Below, piece by piece: positions 9,041-17,557 of a DNA stretch of 64,000 bases. Position 1 is the first letter of the stretch. Each line of letters opens with the position of its first letter. Made by a program: the position numbers and the translations under genes. This DNA comes from RZZS01 sp964491785 (GTDB lineage Bacteria; Pseudomonadota; Alphaproteobacteria; Micavibrionales; Micavibrionaceae), in the NCBI GenBank assembly GCA_964491785.1, contig CAZBGS010000003.1, forward strand, positions 186,001 to 250,000. The letters are read 5' to 3'. The notes below the pieces were generated by a model. That model was not told the DNA's origin. It ran no database searches and saw nothing but the letters and a program-made list of their open reading frames with translations.

Positions 9041-9262
9041 ATTGCTCTTTGCTTAACCCGCAAATACCTTGCCTTGACGCAACGCTTGCGAAAGCCGTGC
9101 CAGTTTGCACGATCAGCAGAATATACCGTAGTTCTCAGGCCCCCCTTCACGACAGAAGCGAAGCCGGATTGTTCTTCGGTTAGGCATTGTTTGCCGGGAT
9201 GGAAATGCCTTTGCCTTGTTTGATCTTTTCACTAATATGATTATCTGACTGTTTTACTCGAA
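9041..9262. promoter_or_regulatory. divergent intergenic region between the GGDEF-like gene and eipB
   Basis: A 222-base gap between divergent genes must carry both promoters. I see a TTAACC half-site near 9054 but no full CtrA box, and no clear hairpin or riboswitch. Confidence 0.4.
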
Positions 9263-10210
9263 GTGAAAAGATACGGAATGCCCTCCTCCTTCCCAAGACT
9301 ACAACCACCGCTGATTGCCGTTATTGCGCTCGCCGTCATCATTGCAATAAGCGCACTTTTTCTGCTTGGAAAACCCGAGAGGTCTTCCCCCCAATCCGGC
9401 ATCCGGCAAGAACAGGAAAGCGCCGCATCTGCCCCTACGGCGGAAACAATAACAGCCTCGGAAGAAGATTTCAGCTTCACTCCCCACAAGGCTCTTTACG
9501 AAATCAGCCTTGTCTCCTCTCACAGCGGCTCGCAGATAGTTAATATTAGCGGCCAGATGTTCTTTAAATGGGAAGCTACCTGCGATGCGTGGACTACCGA
9601 CCACCGCTTCAAACTGATTTATGAATACGCCGATAGTCCGGCAATGCGGATAACAAGCGATTTTTCCACCTTCGAACCCTTCGACAGGAAAAGCTTCGAT
9701 TTCACCTCGCGCCGCAAGAGGGACGGCGAGCTGTACCAGGAAATCCGTGGACGCGCGACCATGGACGGCAATGGCGGACAGGCTGTTTACACCATGCCGG
9801 AAGGTCTTGAATACGAACTGGGCGATAAAACGCTTTTCCCCATGTCCCATACCGTCGAACTGGTAAAAGCCATCCGCAGGGGAAAGAAATTCTATACTGC
9901 CACAATCTTCGACGGCAGCGATGAAGACGGCCCGGTGCTGATAAACACCTTCATCGGAAAGAAGGTTAACGCCCTGGCTAAAATACCTTCATCGCCGAAT
10001 ATCGACGGAACACTGCTAAACACCCCCGCCCACGAGCTTCGCATGGCATTCTTCCCTGTCAGCAAGGATGAGGAATCCTCTGACTACGAAATGAGCGTCA
10101 CCTTTCACGAGAACGGCATTATCAGCGACATGAAAATCGATTACGACGACTTCACAGTCTCCCAGAAACTGGTGGCCCTGGAAAAACTGCAAGCTCAGTC
10201 CTGCCGGTAG
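9263..10210 (+). CDS. eipB: EipB-like cell envelope integrity protein (DUF1849)
   Basis: A 315-aa periplasmic protein of the DUF1849/EipB family, which in Brucella supports envelope integrity and resistance to cell-wall stress. A hydrophobic anchor or signal lies at about residues 15-36, followed by a linker. The domain starts HKALYEISLVSSHSGSQIV and includes CDAWTTDHRF. A second cysteine lies at the very C-terminus (LQAQSC), matching the two cysteines that form the family's disulfide. The listed start is a GTG at 9263; an ATG at 9278 is an alternative, and neither has a good ribosome binding site. It is followed by divK after 92 bases. Confidence 0.8.
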   Translation: MKRYGMPSSFPRLQPPLIAVIALAVIIAISALFLLGKPERSSPQSGIRQEQESAASAPTAETITASEEDFSFTPHKALYEISLVSSHSGSQIVNISGQMFFKWEATCDAWTTDHRFKLIYEYADSPAMRITSDFSTFEPFDRKSFDFTSRRKRDGELYQEIRGRATMDGNGGQAVYTMPEGLEYELGDKTLFPMSHTVELVKAIRRGKKFYTATIFDGSDEDGPVLINTFIGKKVNALAKIPSSPNIDGTLLNTPAHELRMAFFPVSKDEESSDYEMSVTFHENGIISDMKIDYDDFTVSQKLVALEKLQAQSCR

Positions 10211-10302
10211 AGAATAATTAATAATTTCCCTGTAAATTTACTTTGTTTGAATTAAGGGCAAAAAATGCCATAGTAAAGGCAAGGAAATTACAGAGATACG
10301 TG

Positions 10303-10668
10303 ATGAGAAAAAAAGTTCTGATCGTTGAAGACAATGAATTGAATATGAAGCTTTTTCACGACCTGCTGGAAGCTCATGGAATTGACACCATTGAGGCCCG
10401 CAGCGGCAACGATGTAGTCGAGAAAGCGCGCAAGCACCTGCCTGATTTGATCCTCATGGACATCCAGCTTCCCGAAGTCTCCGGACTTGAAGTAACCAAA
10501 TGGCTCAAGGATGATGAGGAATTGCGATCGATCCCGGTCATCGCCGTAACCGCCTTCGCCATGAAAGGCGACGAACAGAAAATTCGCAGCGGCGGATGCG
10601 AGGATTACGTATCGAAACCGATATCGGTCAGTAAGTTCATTGAAGTAATCGAGAAATATCTCAAGTAA
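10303..10668 (+). CDS. divK: single-domain response regulator DivK
   Basis: A 121-aa stand-alone receiver domain. It has the acidic pocket (VEDN), the phospho-acceptor Asp in ILMDIQLP, the switch Thr in AVTAFA and the Lys in YVSKPI. Its length and its place 18 bases before pleD identify it as DivK, which in Caulobacter binds DivL/PleC/DivJ and so controls CtrA phosphorylation. The ATG at 10303 starts the receiver fold directly; an upstream in-frame reading adds 20 residues with no family similarity. No full CtrA box was found in its upstream gap. Confidence 0.9.
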   Translation: MRKKVLIVEDNELNMKLFHDLLEAHGIDTIEARSGNDVVEKARKHLPDLILMDIQLPEVSGLEVTKWLKDDEELRSIPVIAVTAFAMKGDEQKIRSGGCEDYVSKPISVSKFIEVIEKYLK

Positions 10669-10686
10669 CCCCAGGAAAAACCATAA

Positions 10687-12114
10687 ATGTCCGCCCGCGT
10701 ACTTGTAGTCGACGATATTATGCCAAACGTCAAACTGCTGGAGGTAAAACTCAGCAGCGAGTATTACGACGTCCTTACGGCAACCAGCGGCCTTGAAGCA
10801 TTAAAGAAAGTTGCGACAGAATCTCCGGATATAGTTCTTCTCGACGTTATGATGCCGGGCATGGACGGCTTCGAGGTTTGCGAAAAAATCAAGAAAAACC
10901 CTGACACCGCCCATATTCCGGTAGTGATGGTTACCGCCCTTACCGACGCTCACGACCGTGTCCGTGGGCTGGAAGCCGGGGCCGACGATTTCCTGAGCAA
11001 ACCTGTTAACGACACATCACTGATGGCAAGGGTTCGTTCTCTAGTTCGCCTTAAAATGACCGTGGACGAATGGCGGGTTCGCGAAAATACCGCCTCGCAT
11101 CTAGGCGTTGTTGACGAAAAAACCAATGTAATGGACGAGCCTGTCGAAAAAGCGAATATCCTGGTCGTTGAAGACCAGAACTTTGAAAGCGACAAGTTCA
11201 GGGAAGTTCTCAAAAAGGACGAGGATATTATCACCCATGTAAAAACCGGCGCCGAAGCCATGGAGCATATAGCCAAAGGCAGCTTCGAGCTTATGGTCAT
11301 CTCGCTGAATCTTCGCAATGAGGACGGTCTGCGGCTTTGCTCGCATTTGCGTTCCAATGAAAAGACGCGTTCCACCCCTATCCTGATGGTTGCCGAGGAT
11401 CAGGATTTGCAGAGAGTCGCCCACGGTCTGGAGATCGGCGCTCATGACTACATAATGCGCCCTGTAGACAGAAACGAATTCCTCGCCCGCTGCAGGACGC
11501 AAATAAGGCGCAAGCGCTTTCAGGAACGCCTGCGCTCTAATTACGAAATCAGCCTTTCCATGGCTCTTACCGATTCTCTCACAGGCCTTTATAACCGCAG
11601 ATATCTAGAAGTCCACCTGCAAAAACTGCTCAACAATAACGAAACCCGCCGCAAGGCTCTGGGAATATTGATGCTCGATATCGATCATTTTAAAAAGGTC
11701 AACGACACTCACGGCCACAATGTCGGCGACGAGGTGCTGAAAGAATATGCATCCCGCCTCGTGGACAGCGTACGAAGCTTCGACCTCGTGGCAAGACTTG
11801 GCGGCGAGGAGTTCGTTATCCTGCTGCCCGACGTCACCGAAAAAAGATCTCATTTCATCGCCGAGCGTCTTAGAACCGAAATTGCCGGCAAACCCTTTTC
11901 CTGCAGCGTCCCTGGCGGAAAGCTGAACGTAACGACATCCATTGGCGGCGCAATCATCGAAAGCGGCGGCCACAGTTCGATCGATGTGCTGAAGCGGGCG
12001 GACGACGCCCTCTATCAGGCCAAAAACAGCGGGAGAGATTGCGTAGTCTTTGAAACAATAGGTAAACTTAACCCCGCTGATTATATTCAGGACACCCGCC
12101 CCACCATTGAATAG
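10687..12114 (+). CDS. pleD: diguanylate cyclase response regulator PleD
   Basis: A 475-aa protein with receiver, receiver-like adaptor and GGDEF domains (about residues 1-120, 155-275 and 305-465). The first receiver has VDDI, the Asp in VLLDVMMPG and FLSKPV. The second lacks the canonical acceptor (MVISLNLRN) and is the dimerising adaptor. The cyclase is intact: the signature is ARLGGEEFVILL, with an RxxD inhibitory site (RSFD) five residues upstream, so c-di-GMP synthesis with product inhibition is expected. In Caulobacter PleD drives pole differentiation. It is co-transcribed with divK. Confidence 0.94.
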   Translation: MSARVLVVDDIMPNVKLLEVKLSSEYYDVLTATSGLEALKKVATESPDIVLLDVMMPGMDGFEVCEKIKKNPDTAHIPVVMVTALTDAHDRVRGLEAGADDFLSKPVNDTSLMARVRSLVRLKMTVDEWRVRENTASHLGVVDEKTNVMDEPVEKANILVVEDQNFESDKFREVLKKDEDIITHVKTGAEAMEHIAKGSFELMVISLNLRNEDGLRLCSHLRSNEKTRSTPILMVAEDQDLQRVAHGLEIGAHDYIMRPVDRNEFLARCRTQIRRKRFQERLRSNYEISLSMALTDSLTGLYNRRYLEVHLQKLLNNNETRRKALGILMLDIDHFKKVNDTHGHNVGDEVLKEYASRLVDSVRSFDLVARLGGEEFVILLPDVTEKRSHFIAERLRTEIAGKPFSCSVPGGKLNVTTSIGGAIIESGGHSSIDVLKRADDALYQAKNSGRDCVVFETIGKLNPADYIQDTRPTIE

Positions 12115-12135
12115 CGTGATTGGAAGGGAAAGATA

Positions 12136-13119
12136 ATGCCAAAATACTTTTTGCCAATAGCTCTTCTGCTGCTAACGGCCTTAACAATGCTTATCCCGCA
12201 AATATCCTCAGCCGCCAACCCTGGCGACGCCTGCACCGCGGCAAAAGCAGGAAGCGTAGAAGTCTCCGCCGCCGACACCGACATTCGCATTTATTGCGAC
12301 GGAACCACCTGGCGAACCGAGCAGGAGCTTGATGAAAGCGGCGTTACAACAAAAAGAATCAGACAAAACATTACCTTCGGCAATGAGACTTCTATCTGTA
12401 ATAGCGACGCCGAAGGAACCTTGAAATACAATTCCTGCTCCCTGAGTTTTGAATACTGCGACGGTTTGGCATGGAAATTGATGAAAAAACCCGCTTCGCT
12501 GGTTGCAAACTGGAAGCTTGACGAATCATTGGGAACGATAGTCTACGATTCTGCCGGTCTTCGCGATGGCCAGATGTATAATATGGAATCAAATGATCAT
12601 ATAAGCGGCGTGACCGGAAACGCATTACAGTTTGACGGCGTGGACGAATATGTCGAGATACCACGTTCTAACGCCCTGTCTTTATCCCAGTATTATACGG
12701 TAGCAGGCTGGATTTATATTGAAGGGCCGGGCAAAAATGGCCTTATGGGTTTCTTTGGCAAAAATCAGGCTTACCGTTTCTTCTGCGATAACAATGACCC
12801 CTGTGGCTTCCGTATCCAGCACTTTGATGGCGGCGGCACATGGAACCCAACGGCTCGCGCAAATTTTCTCCCTTGGAACGAATGGCATCATATAGCCATA
12901 ACCTTCAACCGGCCAACCATCACCGTATACCGCGACGGCGAAGTCTTTACCACCTATTCAAGAGATTATTCGATTGATACCGGCGTAGGCTTTTATATTG
13001 GGGACATTCAGCCAAACTTTTACAGCTTCGACGGAAAGATCGACGACGTCCGTGTCTACAACCGAGCCCTTACGATCGACGAAATCAGAAAGCTTTACAA
13101 CGGCGGTTCGGGCTGCTAG
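12136..13119 (+). CDS. secreted LamG/concanavalin A-like domain protein
   Basis: A 327-aa exported protein. A Sec signal peptide covers residues 1-26 and ends in ISSAA. A cysteine-containing region of about 110 residues follows. A LamG-like jellyroll (about residues 118-325) starts LVANWKLDESLGTIVYDSAG, with ALQFDGVDEYVEI and ending GKIDDVRVYNRALTIDEI. Such domains bind sugars or proteins; the ligand is unknown here. A GGAAGGG ribosome binding site precedes the ATG. It starts 21 bases after pleD, so it may share the divK-pleD transcript. It ends five bases from convergent rpmG. Confidence 0.75.
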   Translation: MPKYFLPIALLLLTALTMLIPQISSAANPGDACTAAKAGSVEVSAADTDIRIYCDGTTWRTEQELDESGVTTKRIRQNITFGNETSICNSDAEGTLKYNSCSLSFEYCDGLAWKLMKKPASLVANWKLDESLGTIVYDSAGLRDGQMYNMESNDHISGVTGNALQFDGVDEYVEIPRSNALSLSQYYTVAGWIYIEGPGKNGLMGFFGKNQAYRFFCDNNDPCGFRIQHFDGGGTWNPTARANFLPWNEWHHIAITFNRPTITVYRDGEVFTTYSRDYSIDTGVGFYIGDIQPNFYSFDGKIDDVRVYNRALTIDEIRKLYNGGSGC

Positions 13120-13124
13120 CAGAA

Positions 13125-13352
13125 CTAGTTCTTTTTGGCCGGAGGAAGCTTCTTCTCTTCGAAATCCACATGCATTCCAGGCTTGCCGGTTTCCGGGTTG
13201 ATGGCGCGAGGATCGTATTTGCGAAACTTCATCTTTTCGGTCATCGTCCGAGGATTTTTCTTTATGTAATAGGTATAGCCGGTCGGATTGCCTTTGGCAT
13301 TCTTTCCGGTGCTCACCAGACGGATTTTTACAATATCGCCTTTTTTAGCCAT
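13125..13352 (-). CDS. rpmG: ribosomal protein bL33, with insertions
   Basis: Large-subunit ribosomal protein bL33 of the zinc-free type (no CxxC pairs). The family core is visible: VKIRLVSTG, YYIKKNPRTMTEKM and RKYDP. At 75 aa it is about 20 residues longer than the usual 55. Extra residues appear as GKNAKGNPTGY after the first strand and INPETGKPGM before the last strand, plus a PPAKKN tail. The AGAG-type site upstream of ATG 13352 supports the start. It is monocistronic and convergent with the LamG gene. Confidence 0.9.
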   Translation of the reverse strand: MAKKGDIVKIRLVSTGKNAKGNPTGYTYYIKKNPRTMTEKMKFRKYDPRAINPETGKPGMHVDFEEKKLPPAKKN

Positions 13353-13427
13353 CGTCGGACTCTCGAAAACTTCAGTTTAGTAAATTCAGAAGGCGAAACA
13401 TACGGGTTTTGCCGAGAATGTCAAGCA

Positions 13428-15251
13428 CTAGTTAATTACAAGCTGCAATCCGCTATCTTTAGCCCTGTCGCTAATACCAGCAATATCTGCAGGGAACAGT
13501 TCGGGCAGTTCTCTTCTGGCTCGATGCAAGTATTTTTGCATAACTAAAAAATTTAATTCATCGAGCATCGCCTCCGCACGTTCGATTCTCGGCTGAAGAT
13601 TTCTGAGATGCCTCGCCCGCTCGTCGCTGTAAAATTCATTAGCGACATTCATATGCCATTCCCGGCTTAGCAATGAACTGGCGATTATGCTTAAACCAGG
13701 CGCGAGCTTGTTTCTGGCTCTTCCGGTTTCCGCGGGGAAAGCTATAAAAGCTATCTGATCCAGCGCCTCTCTCGCCAGATCCAGTCGTTCGGAATCGTCG
13801 GTTCCAATCAGTTGCGGGGTTACCCCCTCGATCTTCATCCGCCCGAATATGTCCAAAGCGTACAATATCCCGGGATGGAAACGTCGCAGATTGATATCAA
13901 TCTGATTCCGGATATTCCCGGTTATCACGATCTTGCCGGATTCTCCGTTTTCTTTGTCTCCCGGGCGAAACAACAGATCCTCCAGCACCTCATCGGGCAA
14001 ATTCTGACCCTCGTCGATAATTGTGAATCCATTGAGCGTGGCACCGCGCAAATAATCCGGCGGCCTTATCTCGACAATCCCTGCCTTCACCAGCTGACTT
14101 AACTCCGTCCCGCCAGCTACAGCCTTGACAGTTTCATCGAGCGCCGAAAACCATCTTTTCATTTTCTGGTTTTCATCGCCAGGAACCTCACCCATTCCAG
14201 GCCCGCCTGCCGCTGTCGTCATCGCGCGGATAATCGTAACCTTTGCAGTATTGCCCTTTAAGTAAGCATCCAGACCTTTTCTCAAAGCTTCAAAAGTTTT
14301 GCCTCCCCCACTCGTTCCAATCCCGAATGTGACCTGATGATCGTCAATCGCCCATGAAAACAAAACTTGTTCTCTTGATTTTGGAGAGAATTCTGCAACT
14401 ACGAGCTTGTTAATTCCGCCGGATTTACGCCCCCCCGGAGAAGTAGAAACAGAAGTTTTGTTTCCATTCAATGGCTTTGGGTCGCTGCCGTTACCATTGC
14501 TGCAACTGCTGCCATTTCCAAAACTGGCCATATTAAAAACATCCGCATTTTTGATACAGGCACCGCCGCCGCCGAGCAACCCAAGGCCGACAAGAATACT
14601 GCCGATAGTATGTCCGCCCTTCGCTCTGACGGGCGTTTTGAGAAGCTGATGATAGCTTTCTGAATTCGCAACCGTCTCAGGCATGGCAAGCGCATCAGCA
14701 AAAACCTTGCTTTCACTAAGAAGCCTGCCAGAATCTCCAAAGGTTAGCTTCATATCCACAGAGGACAAAGAGACAAGCAAATCATGGAAGTTTTTTAATT
14801 GCAGCCTTGCGGCAGCGGCATCTGCCAGCTTGTTTTCAAATAAAGTGTCTCGAAATTTCTGCTCGTGCCTATGAGCCAGGGGCAGGAAAGGCCCGTTCCC
14901 GGTATAAAAGAAAATTACATTGTTCCTTACAGCTTTAATTCCATTAAGGTTTCTGGAAAGAATAAATTTTTCTGCCGCATCAAAAACTTCATTTACAAAT
15001 TCCGTTGCGCCAGGTAGTACCGCTGCATTACCGGCAAGCTCATAGCCGATAACTCCCCTGCTTTTTCTTCCCGCAAACTGCCCGGAATCCTTGATGGAGC
15101 GTATAGTAACGCCGAAAATGGTCTTTAATTCATCCTCTAGCTTGGTAAAATTTTCAGAGCCGCAAAATAGAAGCGAATGGACGAGCTCATCCCTGTACTC
15201 AATTTTTGTTTTGTTGCCGGGCAGACAACCGTTATTTTTACTCTTACTCAT
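13428..15251 (-). CDS. divergent PhoH-like ATPase, 607 aa
   Basis: Residues from about 315 to 480 match the PhoH P-loop ATPase fold: Walker A is GTSGGGKT, a PhoH-like EVPGDENQKMKRW stretch follows (compare LPGD-KxxPYLRP), then EIRPPDYLRGATLNGFTI, a Walker B IIDEGQN where most PhoH proteins have DEAQN, and VITGNIRNQID (compare VVTGDxTQID). The first ~300 residues match nothing I know and include a Gly-rich hydrophobic stretch (GSILVGLGLLGGGGA, about 217-231) and an Asn/Ser/Gly linker. A C-terminal helical region of about 120 residues follows. PhoH proteins are linked to RNA metabolism. A GGGGAGAT site precedes the ATG. Codon use looks AT-richer than in rnr next door. Confidence 0.65.
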   Translation of the reverse strand: MSKSKNNGCLPGNKTKIEYRDELVHSLLFCGSENFTKLEDELKTIFGVTIRSIKDSGQFAGRKSRGVIGYELAGNAAVLPGATEFVNEVFDAAEKFILSRNLNGIKAVRNNVIFFYTGNGPFLPLAHRHEQKFRDTLFENKLADAAAARLQLKNFHDLLVSLSSVDMKLTFGDSGRLLSESKVFADALAMPETVANSESYHQLLKTPVRAKGGHTIGSILVGLGLLGGGGACIKNADVFNMASFGNGSSCSNGNGSDPKPLNGNKTSVSTSPGGRKSGGINKLVVAEFSPKSREQVLFSWAIDDHQVTFGIGTSGGGKTFEALRKGLDAYLKGNTAKVTIIRAMTTAAGGPGMGEVPGDENQKMKRWFSALDETVKAVAGGTELSQLVKAGIVEIRPPDYLRGATLNGFTIIDEGQNLPDEVLEDLLFRPGDKENGESGKIVITGNIRNQIDINLRRFHPGILYALDIFGRMKIEGVTPQLIGTDDSERLDLAREALDQIAFIAFPAETGRARNKLAPGLSIIASSLLSREWHMNVANEFYSDERARHLRNLQPRIERAEAMLDELNFLVMQKYLHRARRELPELFPADIAGISDRAKDSGLQLVIN

Positions 15252-15307
15252 ATCTCCCCGCGTTTACTTTTTTAGTTTTTGTAGCGGTTCTTTCCGTAAT
15301 ATTCAAG

Positions 15308-17509
15308 TTATTTCCGCCTTCGCCTTGCCTTTCCTCTGCCTCTACTGGCGTTTCTCCGCGATGTCCTTACCTCCAGTTCCATTCCCGGAATATCTGCCCC
15401 GCCTCTGCCGACCACGGATAGAATGGTGCTTCCGGTCAATGGATCCGCCTCGCAAAGCTCCACCGTGATACCGGCCCCCATCCGGTAGACCCTTCCCGAA
15501 TGACGCCCGATCAGCGCGTGCTTTTCCTCGTCATGCACATAATAATCATCCGGCAGCGTCCGCATCGGCACGAAACCGTCCGCCCCGGTCTGCTCAAGTT
15601 CGACGAAAAGGCCGAAGCGTGTAACCCCCTTGATCCTTCCGGCGAACTGCGCCCCGATTTTGTCGGAAAGGAAAGCCGAAGTAAATCGGTCGACCGCGTT
15701 GCACTCCGCCTCCATGGAAATTCTTTCTGTGTCGGAAATATGCTCGCAGATTTCCTCCAGTCTGACTTCCTCTTCCTTCTCCAACCCGCCTTTGCCAAGC
15801 CCGAGCGCGCGAACCAGCGATCGATGCACCACCAGATCGGCATAACGCCTGATCGGCGAGGTGAAATGCGCATACCTGCTCAAGGAAAGCCCGTAATGCC
15901 CGATATTCTCCGGACTGTAATGCGCCTGCGCCTGGGCGCGAAGAATTACCTCGTTAATAAGATGCTTGTACGGGTGGCTTTCGGCTTTCGCCAAAAGCTG
16001 GTTCAACTGGGCCGGTCTGACGACCTGACCTCTTGGTATCGAAAGATTGAACGACTTCAAAAATTCCCTGGCCGAATCCAGTTTCTCCAGTGAAGGCGCG
16101 TCATGAACCCTGTAGACGCAAGGCGCTTTCCGCTTCTCAAGCTCCTGCGCCGCCGCCACATTGGCAAGCACCATGAACTCCTCTATCAGCCGGTGGGAGT
16201 CGAGCCTTACCCGCTGGCTGACGCCAACCATGTTATTGTTTTCATCAAGGTCTATCTTCTTTTCAGGCAGATCCAGATCCAGCGCCCCGCGCTGCCGCCT
16301 TGCCGCATCCAGTATCGCAAAGGCTTCATACAGCGGCTCGATAACCAGCCTCAGTTCATCGTCTTTCGTCAAACCATCGTGAACCGATTGCACTTGCTCA
16401 TAGGTAAGCCTTGCCTGCGACCGCATAATCCCGCGAACGAACTTGTGCCGGAGCAGTCGGCCCCCTGTATCTATATGCATGTGAACGGCCAGACAGGCGC
16501 GATTCTCCCCTGGCCGCAACGAACAAAGGTCGTTCGAAAGCGCCTCCGGCAGCATCGGCACGACCCTGTCGGGAAAATATGTCGAGTTGCCCCGCCGGTA
16601 TGCCTCGCGATCCAGCTGGCTGCCGGGATGGACATAATAGGAAACATCGGCGATCGCCACGATCAGGTGATATCCGCCTTCCGCCTCCTGTGCGAAAACC
16701 GCGTCGTCAAAATCCCGCGCATCCGCACCGTCGATCGTAACCAGCGGATATACGGTAAGATCCTCTCGCCCGGCGAATGAAGGCACTTTCAACCCCTCAG
16801 CCGATTTCAGAACTTCCGCCGGAAAATCCGGCCTGATCCCGACCTCATGCAGGGAAATCAGCGAAATCGCGCGCCGATCAGATCTGTGCCCGATAACCTC
16901 GACGACACGCACCTTCTTCGTCCGCATGCCACGCGTCGGCTGGATCTCGCAGATTGCCATATCGCCGTCCCCGGCGCCATTCAGGTCTTTCTGATCGATT
17001 TCAAAATCGTGTTTGGCTTTTTTATCCGTCGGCTGGAGGATCGCGCCGCCGCGCCTTTGCAGGTTAACCATCCCCATCACCCGCCCCTGGGGAATATCGA
17101 GACGTCTGATAATCTTCGCCTCGTAATCGTTCTTGCCAGTCCGTATCAGCCTAGCCAGCACCCTGTCTCTCGCCGCAAGACTGGGATGGCCCTTTTTTTC
17201 AGGTTTTACCTCGATACGCGGCGGCGCCCCTTGATTCTCGTCCCATTGAACAGGCCGGGCAAAAAGATCGCCGTCGATATCAATTCCGGTTATCTCGATG
17301 ATCGCGACCGAGGGAAGTCCTTCGGGAACGGCATATTCCTTGCCCGGAAGTCTGACGACAAGTCCCTCTTCCTCCATCGACTTCAGCAAATCCCTGAAAT
17401 CAGTGCGATCGTCGCCCTTGATTCCAAAAGCGCGCGCCAGTTCCCTTTTGGTAAGGGGCGTTCCGCTATCCGCCAGAAATCTTAATACTTGTTCTTTTTC
17501 AATGATCAC
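15308..17509 (-). CDS. rnr: ribonuclease R
   Basis: A 733-aa processive 3'-5' exoribonuclease of the RNB family, which degrades structured RNA. Domains in order: N-terminal winged-helix (about 1-70), cold-shock-like domains, the RNB catalytic domain with the acidic motif DGADARDFDDAV near residue 260, an S1 domain (about 620-700, AQFAGRIKGVTRFGLFVEL) and a short Lys/Arg-rich tail (RGRGKARRRRK). The start is a GTG at 17509. It reads toward the PhoH-like gene with a 56-base gap, so the two may be co-transcribed and both act on RNA. It is divergent from hemN. Confidence 0.95.
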   Translation of the reverse strand: MIIEKEQVLRFLADSGTPLTKRELARAFGIKGDDRTDFRDLLKSMEEEGLVVRLPGKEYAVPEGLPSVAIIEITGIDIDGDLFARPVQWDENQGAPPRIEVKPEKKGHPSLAARDRVLARLIRTGKNDYEAKIIRRLDIPQGRVMGMVNLQRRGGAILQPTDKKAKHDFEIDQKDLNGAGDGDMAICEIQPTRGMRTKKVRVVEVIGHRSDRRAISLISLHEVGIRPDFPAEVLKSAEGLKVPSFAGREDLTVYPLVTIDGADARDFDDAVFAQEAEGGYHLIVAIADVSYYVHPGSQLDREAYRRGNSTYFPDRVVPMLPEALSNDLCSLRPGENRACLAVHMHIDTGGRLLRHKFVRGIMRSQARLTYEQVQSVHDGLTKDDELRLVIEPLYEAFAILDAARRQRGALDLDLPEKKIDLDENNNMVGVSQRVRLDSHRLIEEFMVLANVAAAQELEKRKAPCVYRVHDAPSLEKLDSAREFLKSFNLSIPRGQVVRPAQLNQLLAKAESHPYKHLINEVILRAQAQAHYSPENIGHYGLSLSRYAHFTSPIRRYADLVVHRSLVRALGLGKGGLEKEEEVRLEEICEHISDTERISMEAECNAVDRFTSAFLSDKIGAQFAGRIKGVTRFGLFVELEQTGADGFVPMRTLPDDYYVHDEEKHALIGRHSGRVYRMGAGITVELCEADPLTGSTILSVVGRGGADIPGMELEVRTSRRNASRGRGKARRRRK

Positions 17510-17557
17510 GGCCGGACTATATTTGATTAGTCGTCAAAAAAACAGTTAAAACTCCTT

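Noticed and set aside
10211..10302. CtrA box upstream of divK
   Set aside because: Two TTAA half-sites are present, but no second half lies at the required seven-base spacing.
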